From assembly GCA_022340615.1 (NCBI GenBank), contig JAJDNO010000030.1, positions 1 through 41,623 on the forward strand: 41,623 bases of DNA. Reading direction: 5' to 3'. This DNA is from Gallionella sp. (GTDB lineage Bacteria; Pseudomonadota; Gammaproteobacteria; Burkholderiales; Gallionellaceae). How positions within the stretch are numbered: position 1 is the first letter of the stretch; every line of letters starts with the position of its first letter. A model generated the notes under the pieces. The model was not told the origin of the DNA and made no database searches. It worked only from the letters and a program-made list of their open reading frames with translations. Positions 24,645 through 32,960 of this stretch are shown piece by piece. The position numbers and the translations under genes were made by a program.

Positions 24645-25688
24645 TTAGCCGGGGAACGAGTCCTTGTTTGCCGCCTTGGAACGCGCTTCCGCAGGGGTAA
24701 TCCGGTTTTCCCTGATCAACGTTGCCAGACACTGGTCCAGCGTCTGCATGCCCACCGCCTGGCCGGTCTGTATTGCCGAATACATCTGCGGCACCTTGGC
24801 TTCGCGGATCAGGTTGCGAATCGCAGGAGTGCAGATCATGATCTCGTGCGCCGCTACCCGCCCTGCACCGTCCTTGGTCTTCAGCAGGGCCTGCGAGATC
24901 ACCGCGCGCAGCGACTCGGACAGCATCGCGCGCACCATTTCCTTCTCGTCGGCCGGGAACACGTCGATGATACGGTCTATGGTCTTGGCCGCCGAGCTGG
25001 TGTGCAGGGTACCGAACACCAGGTGGCCGGTTTCAGCCGCTGACATCGCCAGGCGTATGGTTTCCAGATCGCGCATTTCGCCGACCAGGATGACGTCCGG
25101 GTCTTCACGCAGCGCGCTGCGCAGCGCATTCTGGAAAGACAGGGTGTGCGGTCCGACTTCGCGCTGGTTGATCAGGCTCTTCTTGCTTTCGTGAACGAAT
25201 TCGATCGGATCCTCTACGGTCAGGATATGGCCCAGCTCAGTCTCGTTGCGATGATTGACCATTGCGGCCAGTGTGGTCGATTTGCCCGAACCGGTCGGCC
25301 CCGTGACCAGCACCAGGCCGCGCGGATATTCGGATATGGCTTCGAAACTCTTGGGGGCTTTCAGATCTTCCAGAGACAATATCTTGGAAGGAATGGTCCG
25401 CATCACCGCGCCCGCGCCGCGGTTGTGCACGAAAGCATTTACACGAAAACGTGCCAGACCGGGAACTTCGAACGAAAAGTCGATTTCCTTGTTTTCCTCG
25501 TAGGCCTTGCGCTGTCCATCGTTCATGATGTCATACACCAGCGCGTGCACTTCCTTGTGCTCCATCGCCGGCAGATTGATCCTGCGGATATCACCATTCA
25601 CGCGAATCATCGGCGGCAGGCCGGCTGAAAGGTGCAGGTCGGAAGCCTTGTTTTTGACGCTGAAGGCAAGCAATTCGGTGATATCCAT
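24645..25688 (-). CDS. pilT: Type IV pilus twitching motility ATPase PilT
   Basis: Retraction motor for type IV pili. The 347 residues begin MDITELLAFSVKNKASDLHLSAGLPP, the standard PilT N terminus, with ATG at 25688; an upstream in-frame start is not needed. Motifs are Walker A GPTGSGKST, Asp box ILTVEDPIEFVHESKK, Walker B DVILVGEMRDLETIRLA, His box GHLVFGTLHTSSA and the C-terminal AIRNLIREAK retraction motif. It is divergent from yggS; a good promoter lies 74-101 bases upstream of the ATG and overlaps the yggS start. Confidence 0.96.
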   Translation of the reverse strand: MDITELLAFSVKNKASDLHLSAGLPPMIRVNGDIRRINLPAMEHKEVHALVYDIMNDGQRKAYEENKEIDFSFEVPGLARFRVNAFVHNRGAGAVMRTIPSKILSLEDLKAPKSFEAISEYPRGLVLVTGPTGSGKSTTLAAMVNHRNETELGHILTVEDPIEFVHESKKSLINQREVGPHTLSFQNALRSALREDPDVILVGEMRDLETIRLAMSAAETGHLVFGTLHTSSAAKTIDRIIDVFPADEKEMVRAMLSESLRAVISQALLKTKDGAGRVAAHEIMICTPAIRNLIREAKVPQMYSAIQTGQAVGMQTLDQCLATLIRENRITPAEARSKAANKDSFPG

Positions 25689-25761
25689 TATAATTGTCCC
25701 GGTTTGGTGTGGCGGGCCCGGCCTGAAGGCGCGTAGCCGCACGCATTTGAATGTTATGCGA

Positions 25762-25789
25762 AATATATTTGCGTACCGGATTATGACAA
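25762..25789 (-). promoter_or_regulatory. Sigma70-type promoter for pilT-pilU
   Basis: On the minus strand TTGTCA (25789-25784) is 16 bases from TATATT (25767-25762), each one mismatch from consensus. Expected transcription start is near 25755, leaving a leader of about 67 bases. The -35 lies within the first codons of yggS. Confidence 0.5.
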
Positions 25790-26481
25790 CAATCGCTTCC
25801 AACTTGCAAGCAGTGCGCAACATGGTTACCGCGGCCGCAATCGAAGCGGGCCGTAACCCCGGCGAAGTCATGCTGCTCGCGGTCAGCAAGACTTTTGCCG
25901 CCGGCATGGTGCGCGAGGCATACCATGCCGGGCAGACCTGCTTTGCGGAAAGCTACGTGCAGGAGGCGCTGGGCAAAATTGCCGCACTGCAGGACCTGGA
26001 AATTGAGTGGCACTATATCGGGCCGGTGCAGAGCAACAAGACCCGCGCGATCGCGGAAAACTTCGCCTGGGTGCACAGCGTGGACAGGTTGAAGGTTGCG
26101 GAACGCTTGTCCGAGCAGCGTCCGGCACATTTGCCCCCGCTGCAGGTTTGCCTGCAGGTAAATATCAGCCGAGAGAAAACAAAAAGCGGGGTGCTCCCGA
26201 ATGAGGCTAGCGCGCTGGCGCATGCCACCGCAAAACTGCCCGGTTTGACACTGCGCGGCCTGATGGCGGTTCCCGCACCCAGCAACGATCCCGTTGCGCA
26301 GCGCCGGCCATTCGCGCAGTTGCGCAAGCTGCGCGACGACCTGAACCGGCAGGGACTGGAACTTGATACCCTCTCGATGGGCATGTCGCATGATTCTCCC
26401 GCGGCGATCGCGGAAGGTGCGACCATAGTACGCATCGGCACCGCAATTTTCGGTGCACGGAATTATGGAGCCGAAAAATAA
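25783..26481 (+). CDS. yggS: YggS/PLPBP-family pyridoxal phosphate homeostasis protein
   Basis: A 232-residue TIM-barrel protein that binds PLP without known catalysis and helps keep B6 vitamers balanced. The PLP lysine is in LLAVSKTFAAG, with FAESYVQEALGKI, WHYIGPVQSNK, VCLQVNISREKTKSG and the C-terminal MGMSHDSPAAIAEGATIVRIGTAIFG. ATG 25783 matches usual N termini; ATG 25756 in the same frame is possible. It begins the yggS-proC-yggT-yggU run common in Proteobacteria. Confidence 0.94.
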   Translation: MTTIASNLQAVRNMVTAAAIEAGRNPGEVMLLAVSKTFAAGMVREAYHAGQTCFAESYVQEALGKIAALQDLEIEWHYIGPVQSNKTRAIAENFAWVHSVDRLKVAERLSEQRPAHLPPLQVCLQVNISREKTKSGVLPNEASALAHATAKLPGLTLRGLMAVPAPSNDPVAQRRPFAQLRKLRDDLNRQGLELDTLSMGMSHDSPAAIAEGATIVRIGTAIFGARNYGAEK

Positions 26482-26494
26482 TGGAGAATGCCAA

Positions 26495-27304
26495 ATGAAC
26501 ATCTGTTTTATCGGCGGCGGCAACATGGCAAGTGCCCTGATCGGCGGTCTGCTCGGCAGGGGATTTCCCGCCTCACAGATCGGCGTGGTGGAAATCAGCG
26601 CCGACAATCGCGTGCGGCTGCAGCGCGATTACGCGGTGCATGTACATGAAAGCCTTGAACAGGGCGTGGCCGGCAGCCAGATCATCGTGTTTGCGGTCAA
26701 GCCCCAGCAGCTGGGCGCGGTGGCGCGGCAGCTTGCCCCGCAGCTGTCCGGGCAGCTGCTGATCTCGATCGCGGCGGGCATCCTTGCAACCGACCTTGCG
26801 CGCTGGTCAAACAGCCAGTCCGTCGTACGCGCGATGCCCAACACACCGGCACTGATCCACAGCGGCATGACCGGCGTGTACGCGCTGCCGGCAGTCAGCG
26901 CGGCGCAGCGCGAACAGGCGCAAAGTATACTGGCGGCTGTGGGGGAAACCCTGTGGCTGGAGGATGAAGCGATGATGGATGGAGTTACGGCAATTTCCGG
27001 CAGCGGTCCGGCCTATGTATTCTATTTCATCGAGGCATTGCAGCAAGCCGCGCAGCAGCTCGGGTTCAATGCCGAAGATGCGCGCCGCCTGAGCCTGGCG
27101 ACTTTTCTGGGTGCGAGCAAGCTGGCCGCTTCCGGCAGCGAGGAAGTCAGCGTGCTGCGAGAGCGCGTCACTTCCAAAAACGGCACGACGGAGCGCGCGT
27201 TGATGAGCCTTGCTGCCAGCCATGTTTCCGAACACATCGTTCAGGCCGCTCAGGCCGCTGCGACACGCTCGCGCGAAATGGGCGATGAACTGGGGAAAGC
27301 GTGA
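26495..27304 (+). CDS. proC: Pyrroline-5-carboxylate reductase
   Basis: Reduces pyrroline-5-carboxylate to proline. The 269 residues start MNICFIGGGNMASALIGGL, the Rossmann NAD(P) site, with GGAG before the ATG at 26495. Further motifs are FAVKPQQLG, VVRAMPNTPALIHSGMTG and the C-terminal GVTAISGSGPAYVFYFIEAL, VTSKNGTTERAL. A longer frame from 26453 would overlap yggS and is unlikely. Confidence 0.96.
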   Translation: MNICFIGGGNMASALIGGLLGRGFPASQIGVVEISADNRVRLQRDYAVHVHESLEQGVAGSQIIVFAVKPQQLGAVARQLAPQLSGQLLISIAAGILATDLARWSNSQSVVRAMPNTPALIHSGMTGVYALPAVSAAQREQAQSILAAVGETLWLEDEAMMDGVTAISGSGPAYVFYFIEALQQAAQQLGFNAEDARRLSLATFLGASKLAASGSEEVSVLRERVTSKNGTTERALMSLAASHVSEHIVQAAQAAATRSREMGDELGKA

Positions 27305-27870
27305 TGCTCCGACAGACACTACAACTGCTGCTCGATATATTCCTGCAAGGCTTCGCCGGCGTGCTGCTGTTCCGTTTTCTTCTGCAATGGCTGCGCGCCC
27401 CGATGCGCAATCCGCTCGGCGAATTCATCATGGGCATCAGCAATTTTATGGTATTGCCCGCGCGCCGCTTCATTCCGCCGGCATGGAAACTGGACAGTGC
27501 AAGCCTGCTGCTGGCGCTTGCCGTTGAATTCATCTATCTGGGCCTGACACTTTCGCTGGACGGCTATCCGTTTGTGCACTTCCCGCTGCTCGGGCTGCTG
27601 GCATTGAGTGCGGTAAAGTTGTTCAAGATCAGCGTCTATCTGTTGATGAGCGCGCTGGTTGCGCAGGCGATCCTGTCCTGGGTCAATCCGTTTACGCCGC
27701 TGGCCCCTCTGCTTGCTGCAATCACCCACCGCTTCCTGCGCCCGTTGCAACGCGTGTTGCCGCTGGTCGGCAACATCGATTTGTCTCCGCTGCTGCTGCT
27801 GGTGATTTGCCAGATCATACTGCTGGTGCCGATCGCAATGCTGGAAAGCCTGGCGGTAAGATTGCTGTAA
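27304..27870 (+). CDS. yggT: YggT-family membrane protein
   Basis: An integral membrane protein of about 188 residues with two YGGT domains, each of two membrane helices: the first includes GVLLFRFLLQWLRAPMRNPLGEFIM and the second ALVAQAILSWVNPFTPLAPLLAAITHRFLRPLQRVLP. The motif of Arg-Pro at the membrane boundary is typical. The family is linked to membrane protein or osmotic functions, but its job is not settled. ATG 27304 overlaps the proC stop by one base; GTG 27301 is the alternative. yggU follows directly. Confidence 0.9.
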   Translation: MLRQTLQLLLDIFLQGFAGVLLFRFLLQWLRAPMRNPLGEFIMGISNFMVLPARRFIPPAWKLDSASLLLALAVEFIYLGLTLSLDGYPFVHFPLLGLLALSAVKLFKISVYLLMSALVAQAILSWVNPFTPLAPLLAAITHRFLRPLQRVLPLVGNIDLSPLLLLVICQIILLVPIAMLESLAVRLL

Positions 27871-28176
27871 ATGGTCCCGGCGCATCAGGCTGGGTGGTAT
27901 CGCCGCAGCGGCGATACGCTCTCGCTTACGCTGCATGTGCAGCCTGGCGCAAAGCGCAGCGAAATCGCCGGTTTGCACGGCGGAGCGCTCAAAATCAGAC
28001 TGGCTGCTCCGCCCGTCGAGGGTCGCGCCAACGAAGCGCTGTTGAAGTTCATCGCCGGCCTGTTTGCCGTTTCTCTGCGCGACACCGAGCTCAAACTGGG
28101 AGGGCAATCACGACACAAAGTGGTGGCGGTTACCGGCAGCAAAATCGAACCGGAAAGCCTGTTGCCGGACAACTGA
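27871..28176 (+). CDS. yggU: DUF167/YggU-family protein
   Basis: A 101-residue small cytoplasmic protein of the DUF167 family. The diagnostic stretches are LTLHVQPGAKRSEIAGLHGGALKIRLAAPPVEGRANEALLKF, split here by a normal loop, and the C-terminal GQSRHKVVAVTG. Structures exist for the family but no function. It begins with ATG immediately after the yggT stop. Confidence 0.9.
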   Translation: MVPAHQAGWYRRSGDTLSLTLHVQPGAKRSEIAGLHGGALKIRLAAPPVEGRANEALLKFIAGLFAVSLRDTELKLGGQSRHKVVAVTGSKIEPESLLPDN

Positions 28177-28203
28177 CCCGTCAGGACATATCGGAGGTGG
28201 GAA

Positions 28204-28629
28204 ATGAAGGATACATTGCAGACAGGCATCAGCTACAAACACAAGTTCGTGATACCCGAATCGAAAACCGTCCCGGCACTCTATCCGGAAGCAGAAGAAT
28301 TTGCTGTGATGCCGGAGGTTCTGGCAACCGGCTTCATGGTGGGCCTGCTCGAATGGGCCTGCATCAAAGCCATCAATCCTCACCTTGACTGGCCGCAGGA
28401 GCAGACGCTCGGCACCCACATCGATGTCAGCCACGAAGCCGCGACACCTCCCGGCCTGGAGGTAACGGTATCCGTCGAGCTGGTCGCGATCGATGGACGC
28501 AGGCTGGTATTTGCAGTGGAAGCCCATGACGGCGTGGACCTGATCTCGAGGGGACGCCATGAACGGTACATCGTCAATAAAGCGAAATTCGATGCCAAGG
28601 TCGGCGAAAAAATGCTCCGCCGCGCATGA
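28204..28629 (+). CDS. FlK-like hotdog thioesterase
   Basis: A 141-residue protein closely resembling fluoroacetyl-CoA thioesterase FlK in layout. Candidate catalytic residues are Thr42 (VLATGFMVGLLE), Glu50 (LLEWAC) and His77 (DVSHEAATPPG), which correspond to the Thr/Glu/His set described for FlK. The segment HERYIVNKAKF near the end is also family-typical. It has a strong Shine-Dalgarno, GGAGGTG at 28192-28198. There are no fluorinated-metabolite genes nearby, so a general acyl-CoA housekeeping substrate is more likely. Confidence 0.85.
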   Translation: MKDTLQTGISYKHKFVIPESKTVPALYPEAEEFAVMPEVLATGFMVGLLEWACIKAINPHLDWPQEQTLGTHIDVSHEAATPPGLEVTVSVELVAIDGRRLVFAVEAHDGVDLISRGRHERYIVNKAKFDAKVGEKMLRRA

Positions 28630-28762
28630 GCGCCTCTCACCGACCACCGTGCCTGCCATCCAGGACGGAACGCCGCGCTGCATCGGTGTATGATCGGCCT
28701 GACGGATATTTGCGGTGAACTTAATCGCGCGAACTTCGTCCTGTACTGGCAGACGGACTGCA

Positions 28763-29119
28763 ATGCAGTTTTCAGGCAACGACATCATCGACACGGAACT
28801 TGAACAGATGAAACAACTCCCGCATAACTCTGCAAACTTTCCCGATGCGCTGCGCAATCTGGCCGCCGCGGTCGCAACAGCAGCCGTTCTCGGCCTGGCC
28901 TTGATGTTCTCGGCGGTGCTGGTCGCGGTGATTGTAGTCGCCGCCATGCTCGGCTGGGCCTATCTTTGGTGGAAAACCCGCGAACTGCGCAAAATGATGC
29001 GCAACTATCCGCCCGGCAGCGTAACGATGGAACGGGAAGTTGCCGGCGACGATACGATCAGGGGTGAAGTGATCGAGGGCGAGGCAGTACACGTGGTCGA
29101 CATCCGCGACGAAAAGTGA
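28763..29119 (+). CDS. Small membrane protein of unknown function
   Basis: About 118 residues if begun at ATG 28763 (MQFSGNDIIDTELEQMKQ). A short polar N terminus is followed by one long, or two adjacent, hydrophobic stretches (about residues 32-68, rich in Ala, Val and Leu), then a basic segment WWKTRELRKMMRNYPPGS and an acidic tail ending GEAVHVVDIRDEK. The charge pattern suggests the tail stays in the cytoplasm. I do not recognise the family. It is in the same direction as the FlK-like gene (133-base gap) and the cNMP/DUF1003 gene (106-base gap). Confidence 0.6.
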   Translation: MQFSGNDIIDTELEQMKQLPHNSANFPDALRNLAAAVATAAVLGLALMFSAVLVAVIVVAAMLGWAYLWWKTRELRKMMRNYPPGSVTMEREVAGDDTIRGEVIEGEAVHVVDIRDEK

Positions 29120-29225
29120 ACGCCTGAAAATGCAGGCCCGGCATGTTCTAGAATTGCAGCTGTGAACAACCGGCCCGGACCGGCGCCGGCAATTGCAAGC
29201 AAACCAGGAAGGAGTACGGTGAACT

Positions 29226-30056
29226 ATGCCCTGTAGTCCGGATGTCCTCCAGGATGCCTCTCTGTTCTCCCTGCTCGACAAGGAGGAACTGGCTGTTCTC
29301 GCCAGCCAGGTCGAACTGCGCCGGTTTGCGCCGCGCCAGCGCATCTACAAGATAGGCGACCCGAGCAACCGCGCCTATATCCTGATGTCCGGTTCGGTCC
29401 AGGTCTCGACCATCGATGAGGATAACCAGATCGTGCTGCTGGACGAACCGATCAAGGGCGACATGTTCGGTTTTGCGTCGATGCTGGCCCAGACACCCCA
29501 CCAGACCGAAGCAACGGCGGTGCAGGAGTCCCAGTGCATCGAACTGGATCTCAATGACATCGCCGTGCTGCTGCGCAACAAGCCTGACGCCGGCCTGGAT
29601 ATCATGAAAGTCATGGGCAAGCAGTTTCATGCCGCCGAGAAGCTGGTCCGGTTGCGCTCCGCGCGCAACCCGAACGAGGTATTTGAAGAATCCCAGACGC
29701 TGGGAGAACGGGTTGCCGATGTCGTTGCGTCATTCGGCGGTTCCTGGAACTTCATCATCATTTTCGGTTTTGTGCTGCTTACGTATGCGCTGATCAACAT
29801 CGAACTGAAGGGCGATGCATGGGATCCCTATCCGTTCATTCTGCTCAATCTGTTTCTGTCGATGCTGGCGGCAATACAGGCCCCCATCATCATGATGAGC
29901 CAGAACCGCCAGGACAAGAAAGACCGGCTCCGGAACGAACTCGATTTCGATGTGAACCGGCGTGCACATACTGAAATCCAGGGTCTGGCCCGGAGAATCA
30001 ACCTGCTCTACGACAAGATCGAGGATCTGGAAGAGACATTGCGCGAGAAAACGTGA
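29226..30056 (+). CDS. Cyclic-nucleotide-binding-like domain + DUF1003 membrane protein
   Basis: A 276-residue two-domain protein. Residues about 13-125 form a CRP/cNMP-binding-type beta-roll (LFSLLDKEELAVLASQVE, YILMSGSVQV). The phosphate-binding cassette reads MFGFASMLAQTPHQTEATA, lacking the FGE Glu and the Arg of the usual RTA, so canonical cAMP binding is doubtful. Residues about 157-270 are DUF1003: two membrane helices (174-190, 204-222) around DAWDPYPFILLNL, then IIMMSQNRQDKKDR and a cytoplasmic coiled-coil-like tail. GGAAGGAG lies 10-17 bases before the ATG. Function unknown; sensing of another ligand is an inference. Confidence 0.87.
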   Translation: MPCSPDVLQDASLFSLLDKEELAVLASQVELRRFAPRQRIYKIGDPSNRAYILMSGSVQVSTIDEDNQIVLLDEPIKGDMFGFASMLAQTPHQTEATAVQESQCIELDLNDIAVLLRNKPDAGLDIMKVMGKQFHAAEKLVRLRSARNPNEVFEESQTLGERVADVVASFGGSWNFIIIFGFVLLTYALINIELKGDAWDPYPFILLNLFLSMLAAIQAPIIMMSQNRQDKKDRLRNELDFDVNRRAHTEIQGLARRINLLYDKIEDLEETLREKT

Positions 30057-30232
30057 TCCTCTCCCGACTCCCGTTCAAACTCCCGTCCCCGAAAATATCG
30101 TCTCATTTGCCGGTCCCGGCTTCGATTTCCGCCGGGCAATTGAACGAAATTTCCCCACGTGCCTCGAACTGGAGGAACCTAATACCAGCGGAGACCAGTT
30201 TCCATCACATCAACCAGACAAGGAGCGGCGAA

Positions 30233-30412
30233 ATGAACAAGGATGCAACAAGAAAGATCGTGTCGGACGACATCGATAATCTGCGGCAGAAGGCCAAATA
30301 CTACGAATCGCTTCATCTGTTCGAGGCGGCGAAATATGCCCGCAACCTTGCCGCGAACCTGGAGCTGGCGCTCACGACAATGCCCTCGGACGAGGACCAG
30401 CCGATTTCCTGA
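30233..30412 (+). CDS. 59-residue hypothetical protein
   Basis: A short soluble protein, MNKDATRKIVSDDIDNLRQ and on, mostly helical, ending in the acidic SDEDQPIS. AAGGAG at 30220-30225 gives a good ribosome site for the ATG at 30233. A longer reading from 30053 would add 60 residues of atypical Pro/Ser-rich sequence and is not favoured. It follows the DUF1003 gene after 176 bases in which I see no other gene, and converges on the lipoprotein gene. Family not recognised. Confidence 0.55.
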   Translation: MNKDATRKIVSDDIDNLRQKAKYYESLHLFEAAKYARNLAANLELALTTMPSDEDQPIS

Positions 30413-30453
30413 GACGGTATCGCAACTCCCCGCAACTGCTGTGCAGAAGCGTG

Positions 30454-30792
30454 TTAATGAAGCGGGCAGGTTGCCAGCGGTTTGTCGCTTCGATACGGGG
30501 AATAGACCTGCAACATCCATTGCGCCGGCAGACGGGCAGCCTGCTGCGCGATCCTGTTTACCACCTCGGCGCAAACATTCCTGGCCACCTCGTCATCGTC
30601 ATTGGCGATCATCACGTGTACCGCGCTGTCGAAGCCGCTGACTGCACATTGCTTCGTTAACCCGGTGTGCTGGATAGCCGGACACAATCCGGACATGTCC
30701 TCCTGCCGGGGTGCGCCCTGCTGCGAACGCCCGCATCCTGCGATCGCCACGGACAGGGCGAGCATCGTCAGCAGCAGGGTCTTCCTCGTCAT
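30454..30792 (-). CDS. Small lipoprotein of unknown function
   Basis: A 112-residue protein beginning MTRKTLLLTMLALSVAIAGCG, a signal peptide with lipobox IAGC (Cys20). The mature part has three more Cys residues visible in SGLCPAIQ, TKQCAVSG and ARNVCAEV and one near the end (ATCPLH), enough for two disulfides in the periplasm. It lies 29 bases after rng on the same strand. I do not recognise a named family. A start at 30825 would overlap rng and add residues before the signal peptide. Confidence 0.7.
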   Translation of the reverse strand: MTRKTLLLTMLALSVAIAGCGRSQQGAPRQEDMSGLCPAIQHTGLTKQCAVSGFDSAVHVMIANDDDEVARNVCAEVVNRIAQQAARLPAQWMLQVYSPYRSDKPLATCPLH

Positions 30793-30821
30793 CGGCCAAT
30801 ATTCCGGGATAGCACGGCGCC

Positions 30822-32276
30822 TCACATCAGGATCACGTCGTATTGTTCCTGGGTATAAATCGTCTCGACTTGCATCGAGATCGGCTTCGCAATGAAATCG
30901 GAAAGCATCGCGAGCGCCTGTGACTCTTCTTCCAGAAACTGGTCGATCACCTGCTGCGACGCGAGTATCCGGTATTCGCGCGCATTGAACTGCCGCGCTT
31001 CCCGGAGGATTTCACGCAGGATCTCGTAGCATACGGTCTGCGCGGTCTTCACCTCGCCCCGCCCCTGACAGGTCGGGCAAGGTTCGCACATCACATGTGC
31101 AAGGCTCTCGCGGGTGCGCTTGCGTGTCATCTCGACCAGTCCAAGCGTGGAGAAGCCGCTCACGGTGATGCGCGTATGGTCGCGCGCAAGGGACTTATTC
31201 AGTTCTTCCAGCACCGCGTCGCGGTGTTCCTGGCTATCCATGTCGATGAAATCGCAGATGATGATGCCGCCCAGATTGCGCAGGCGCAATTGCCGCGCAA
31301 TGACCTGCGTCGCTTCCAGATTGGTCTTGAAAATGGTGTCGTCAAAACTGCGCAGCCCGACAAAGCCTCCGGTATTCACGTCTATGGTGGTCAACGCTTC
31401 GGTCTGGTCGATGATCAGATAACCGCCGGACTTCAGGTCGACGCGCTTGGACAGGGCGCGCTCGATCTCTTCTTCCACGCCGTGCAGGTCGAACAGCGGC
31501 CGCGAGCCGGGGTAGTGCTCGAGCTTGTCGCTCGCATTCGCATTATAGGCCTGTGCGAATTCCAGCATCCGCTGGAAGGTGCTGCGCGAATCGACCAGGA
31601 TGCGCCCGGTTTCCTGGCCGACGAAGTCGCGCAGCACGCGCAGGCTGATATCCAGTTCCTGATACAGCAGCTGCGGCGCGCTGGCGGTTTCCGAAATGGT
31701 CCGCAGATTCCCCCACAACTTGTCCAAGTAGGCGATATCGGCGACAAAATCCGGCTCTGCGGCCGCTTCCGCGACGGTGCGTATGATATAGCCGCCCTGA
31801 TGTTCGGGCGGCAACGCGGCCTGCAGTCTTGCGCGCAGCGCATCTCGCTGTTCCACGCTCTCGATGCGCTGCGAAACACCGATATGGGTCTCCTGCGGAA
31901 GGTAGACCAGCAATCGGCCGGCGATGCTGAGCTGGGTGGACAGCCTGGCACCCTTGCTGCCGATCGGTTCCTTGATCACCTGCACCAGCAGCGTCTGCCC
32001 CTCGGACAACACTTTTTCTATCGGCCGGGGTGTCTCAATGTTGTGGCTGTTCTCCCATATATCCGCGACGTGCAGAAACGCCGATCGTTCCAGCCCGATA
32101 TCGATGAACGCCGATTGCATCCCGGGCAGCACGCGCTTGACCTTGCCGAGATATACGTTGCTGACGATGCCGCGGCTGCTGCCCCGCTCGATGTGCAGGT
32201 CCTGCACCACACCGAGCTGCATCACCGCGACGCGGGTCTCTTGCGGTGTGACGTTGATCAGTATCTCTTCACTCAT
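30822..32276 (-). CDS. rng: Ribonuclease G
   Basis: Endoribonuclease of the RNase E/G family that matures the 5' end of 16S rRNA. Its 484 residues match RNase G, without the long C-terminal scaffold of RNase E. It begins SEEILINVTPQETRVAVMQ, followed by an S1 domain (about 38-125) with GIVSNVYLGKVKRVLPGMQSAFIDIG. The catalytic Mg2+ aspartates are in TTIDVNTGGFVG and GGIIICDFIDMD, and the zinc-link motif is CEPCPTCQGRGEVKT. It is 20 bases downstream of maf. Confidence 0.95.
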   Translation of the reverse strand: MSEEILINVTPQETRVAVMQLGVVQDLHIERGSSRGIVSNVYLGKVKRVLPGMQSAFIDIGLERSAFLHVADIWENSHNIETPRPIEKVLSEGQTLLVQVIKEPIGSKGARLSTQLSIAGRLLVYLPQETHIGVSQRIESVEQRDALRARLQAALPPEHQGGYIIRTVAEAAAEPDFVADIAYLDKLWGNLRTISETASAPQLLYQELDISLRVLRDFVGQETGRILVDSRSTFQRMLEFAQAYNANASDKLEHYPGSRPLFDLHGVEEEIERALSKRVDLKSGGYLIIDQTEALTTIDVNTGGFVGLRSFDDTIFKTNLEATQVIARQLRLRNLGGIIICDFIDMDSQEHRDAVLEELNKSLARDHTRITVSGFSTLGLVEMTRKRTRESLAHVMCEPCPTCQGRGEVKTAQTVCYEILREILREARQFNAREYRILASQQVIDQFLEEESQALAMLSDFIAKPISMQVETIYTQEQYDVILM

Positions 32277-32296
32277 GATTTTTGGATCTGCGGGAA

Positions 32297-32914
32297 TTAT
32301 GGCGTCGGGTAACCAAAGTGCTGCAGCAGCTGCACCGTTTCGAACAACGGCAAGCCCATCACGCCGGAATAGCTGCCGGAAAGATGTTCGACGAATGCGG
32401 CGGCCTGTCCCTGTATCGCATAGCCGCCCGCCTTGTCGGTATATTCCCGGGTGTGCAGGTAGCGGTTGATACGCGCTTCGCTGAGTTCGACGAAACGCAC
32501 CTCCGAAGTCGACAGTGCGACTTCAACATGTTCCCCCAGGGAGACCGCGACGGCGCTCAGCACCCGGTGCTGTTTCCCGGATAACTGGCGCAGCATGTCG
32601 GCCGCATGTTCCGCGTTTTCCGGCTTGCCGAAAATCCTGCCGTCCAGCGTTACCGTGGTATCGGCAGCCAGTACCGGGAAAGATGGAAGATTGCGGAACC
32701 GGAGCGCGGCGTAACCCGCTTCAGCCTTGGCCAGGGTTATCCTTTTGACGTAGCTTTCCGGCGACTCGCCGTCGTGTGGCGTCTCGTCCACTTCAATGTT
32801 GCGGCGCGGGTCGGAGCGCAGCAGCAGCATTTCGAAGTTGACGCCGATCTGCTTGAGCAATTCCCGGCGGCGCGGGCTTTGCGAGGCAAGGTAGATGCGT
32901 GGCTGGGTAATCAT
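32297..32914 (-). CDS. maf: Maf-family nucleotide pyrophosphatase (YhdE-like)
   Basis: A 205-residue Maf protein, a house-cleaning hydrolase of non-canonical or excess nucleoside triphosphates; YhdE-type members act on dTTP/UTP. Motifs are IYLASQSPRRRELL at the N terminus, ESYVKRITLAKAEA, LAADTTVTLDGRIFGKP and DKAGGYAIQGQAAAFVEHLSGSYSGVMGLP. The ATG at 32914 fits the family start; the frame opens farther upstream without homology. It is followed by rng after 20 bases, the usual order. Confidence 0.93.
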   Translation of the reverse strand: MITQPRIYLASQSPRRRELLKQIGVNFEMLLLRSDPRRNIEVDETPHDGESPESYVKRITLAKAEAGYAALRFRNLPSFPVLAADTTVTLDGRIFGKPENAEHAADMLRQLSGKQHRVLSAVAVSLGEHVEVALSTSEVRFVELSEARINRYLHTREYTDKAGGYAIQGQAAAFVEHLSGSYSGVMGLPLFETVQLLQHFGYPTP

Positions 32915-32960
32915 GGCATTAAGGATAACCGAAAAAGTCCGGAATCTGCCCAATTACCGG

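Noticed and set aside
31095-32312. A 405-codon plus-strand frame antisense to rng
   Set aside because: Same reason: rng is certain on the other strand, and the frame has no family features.
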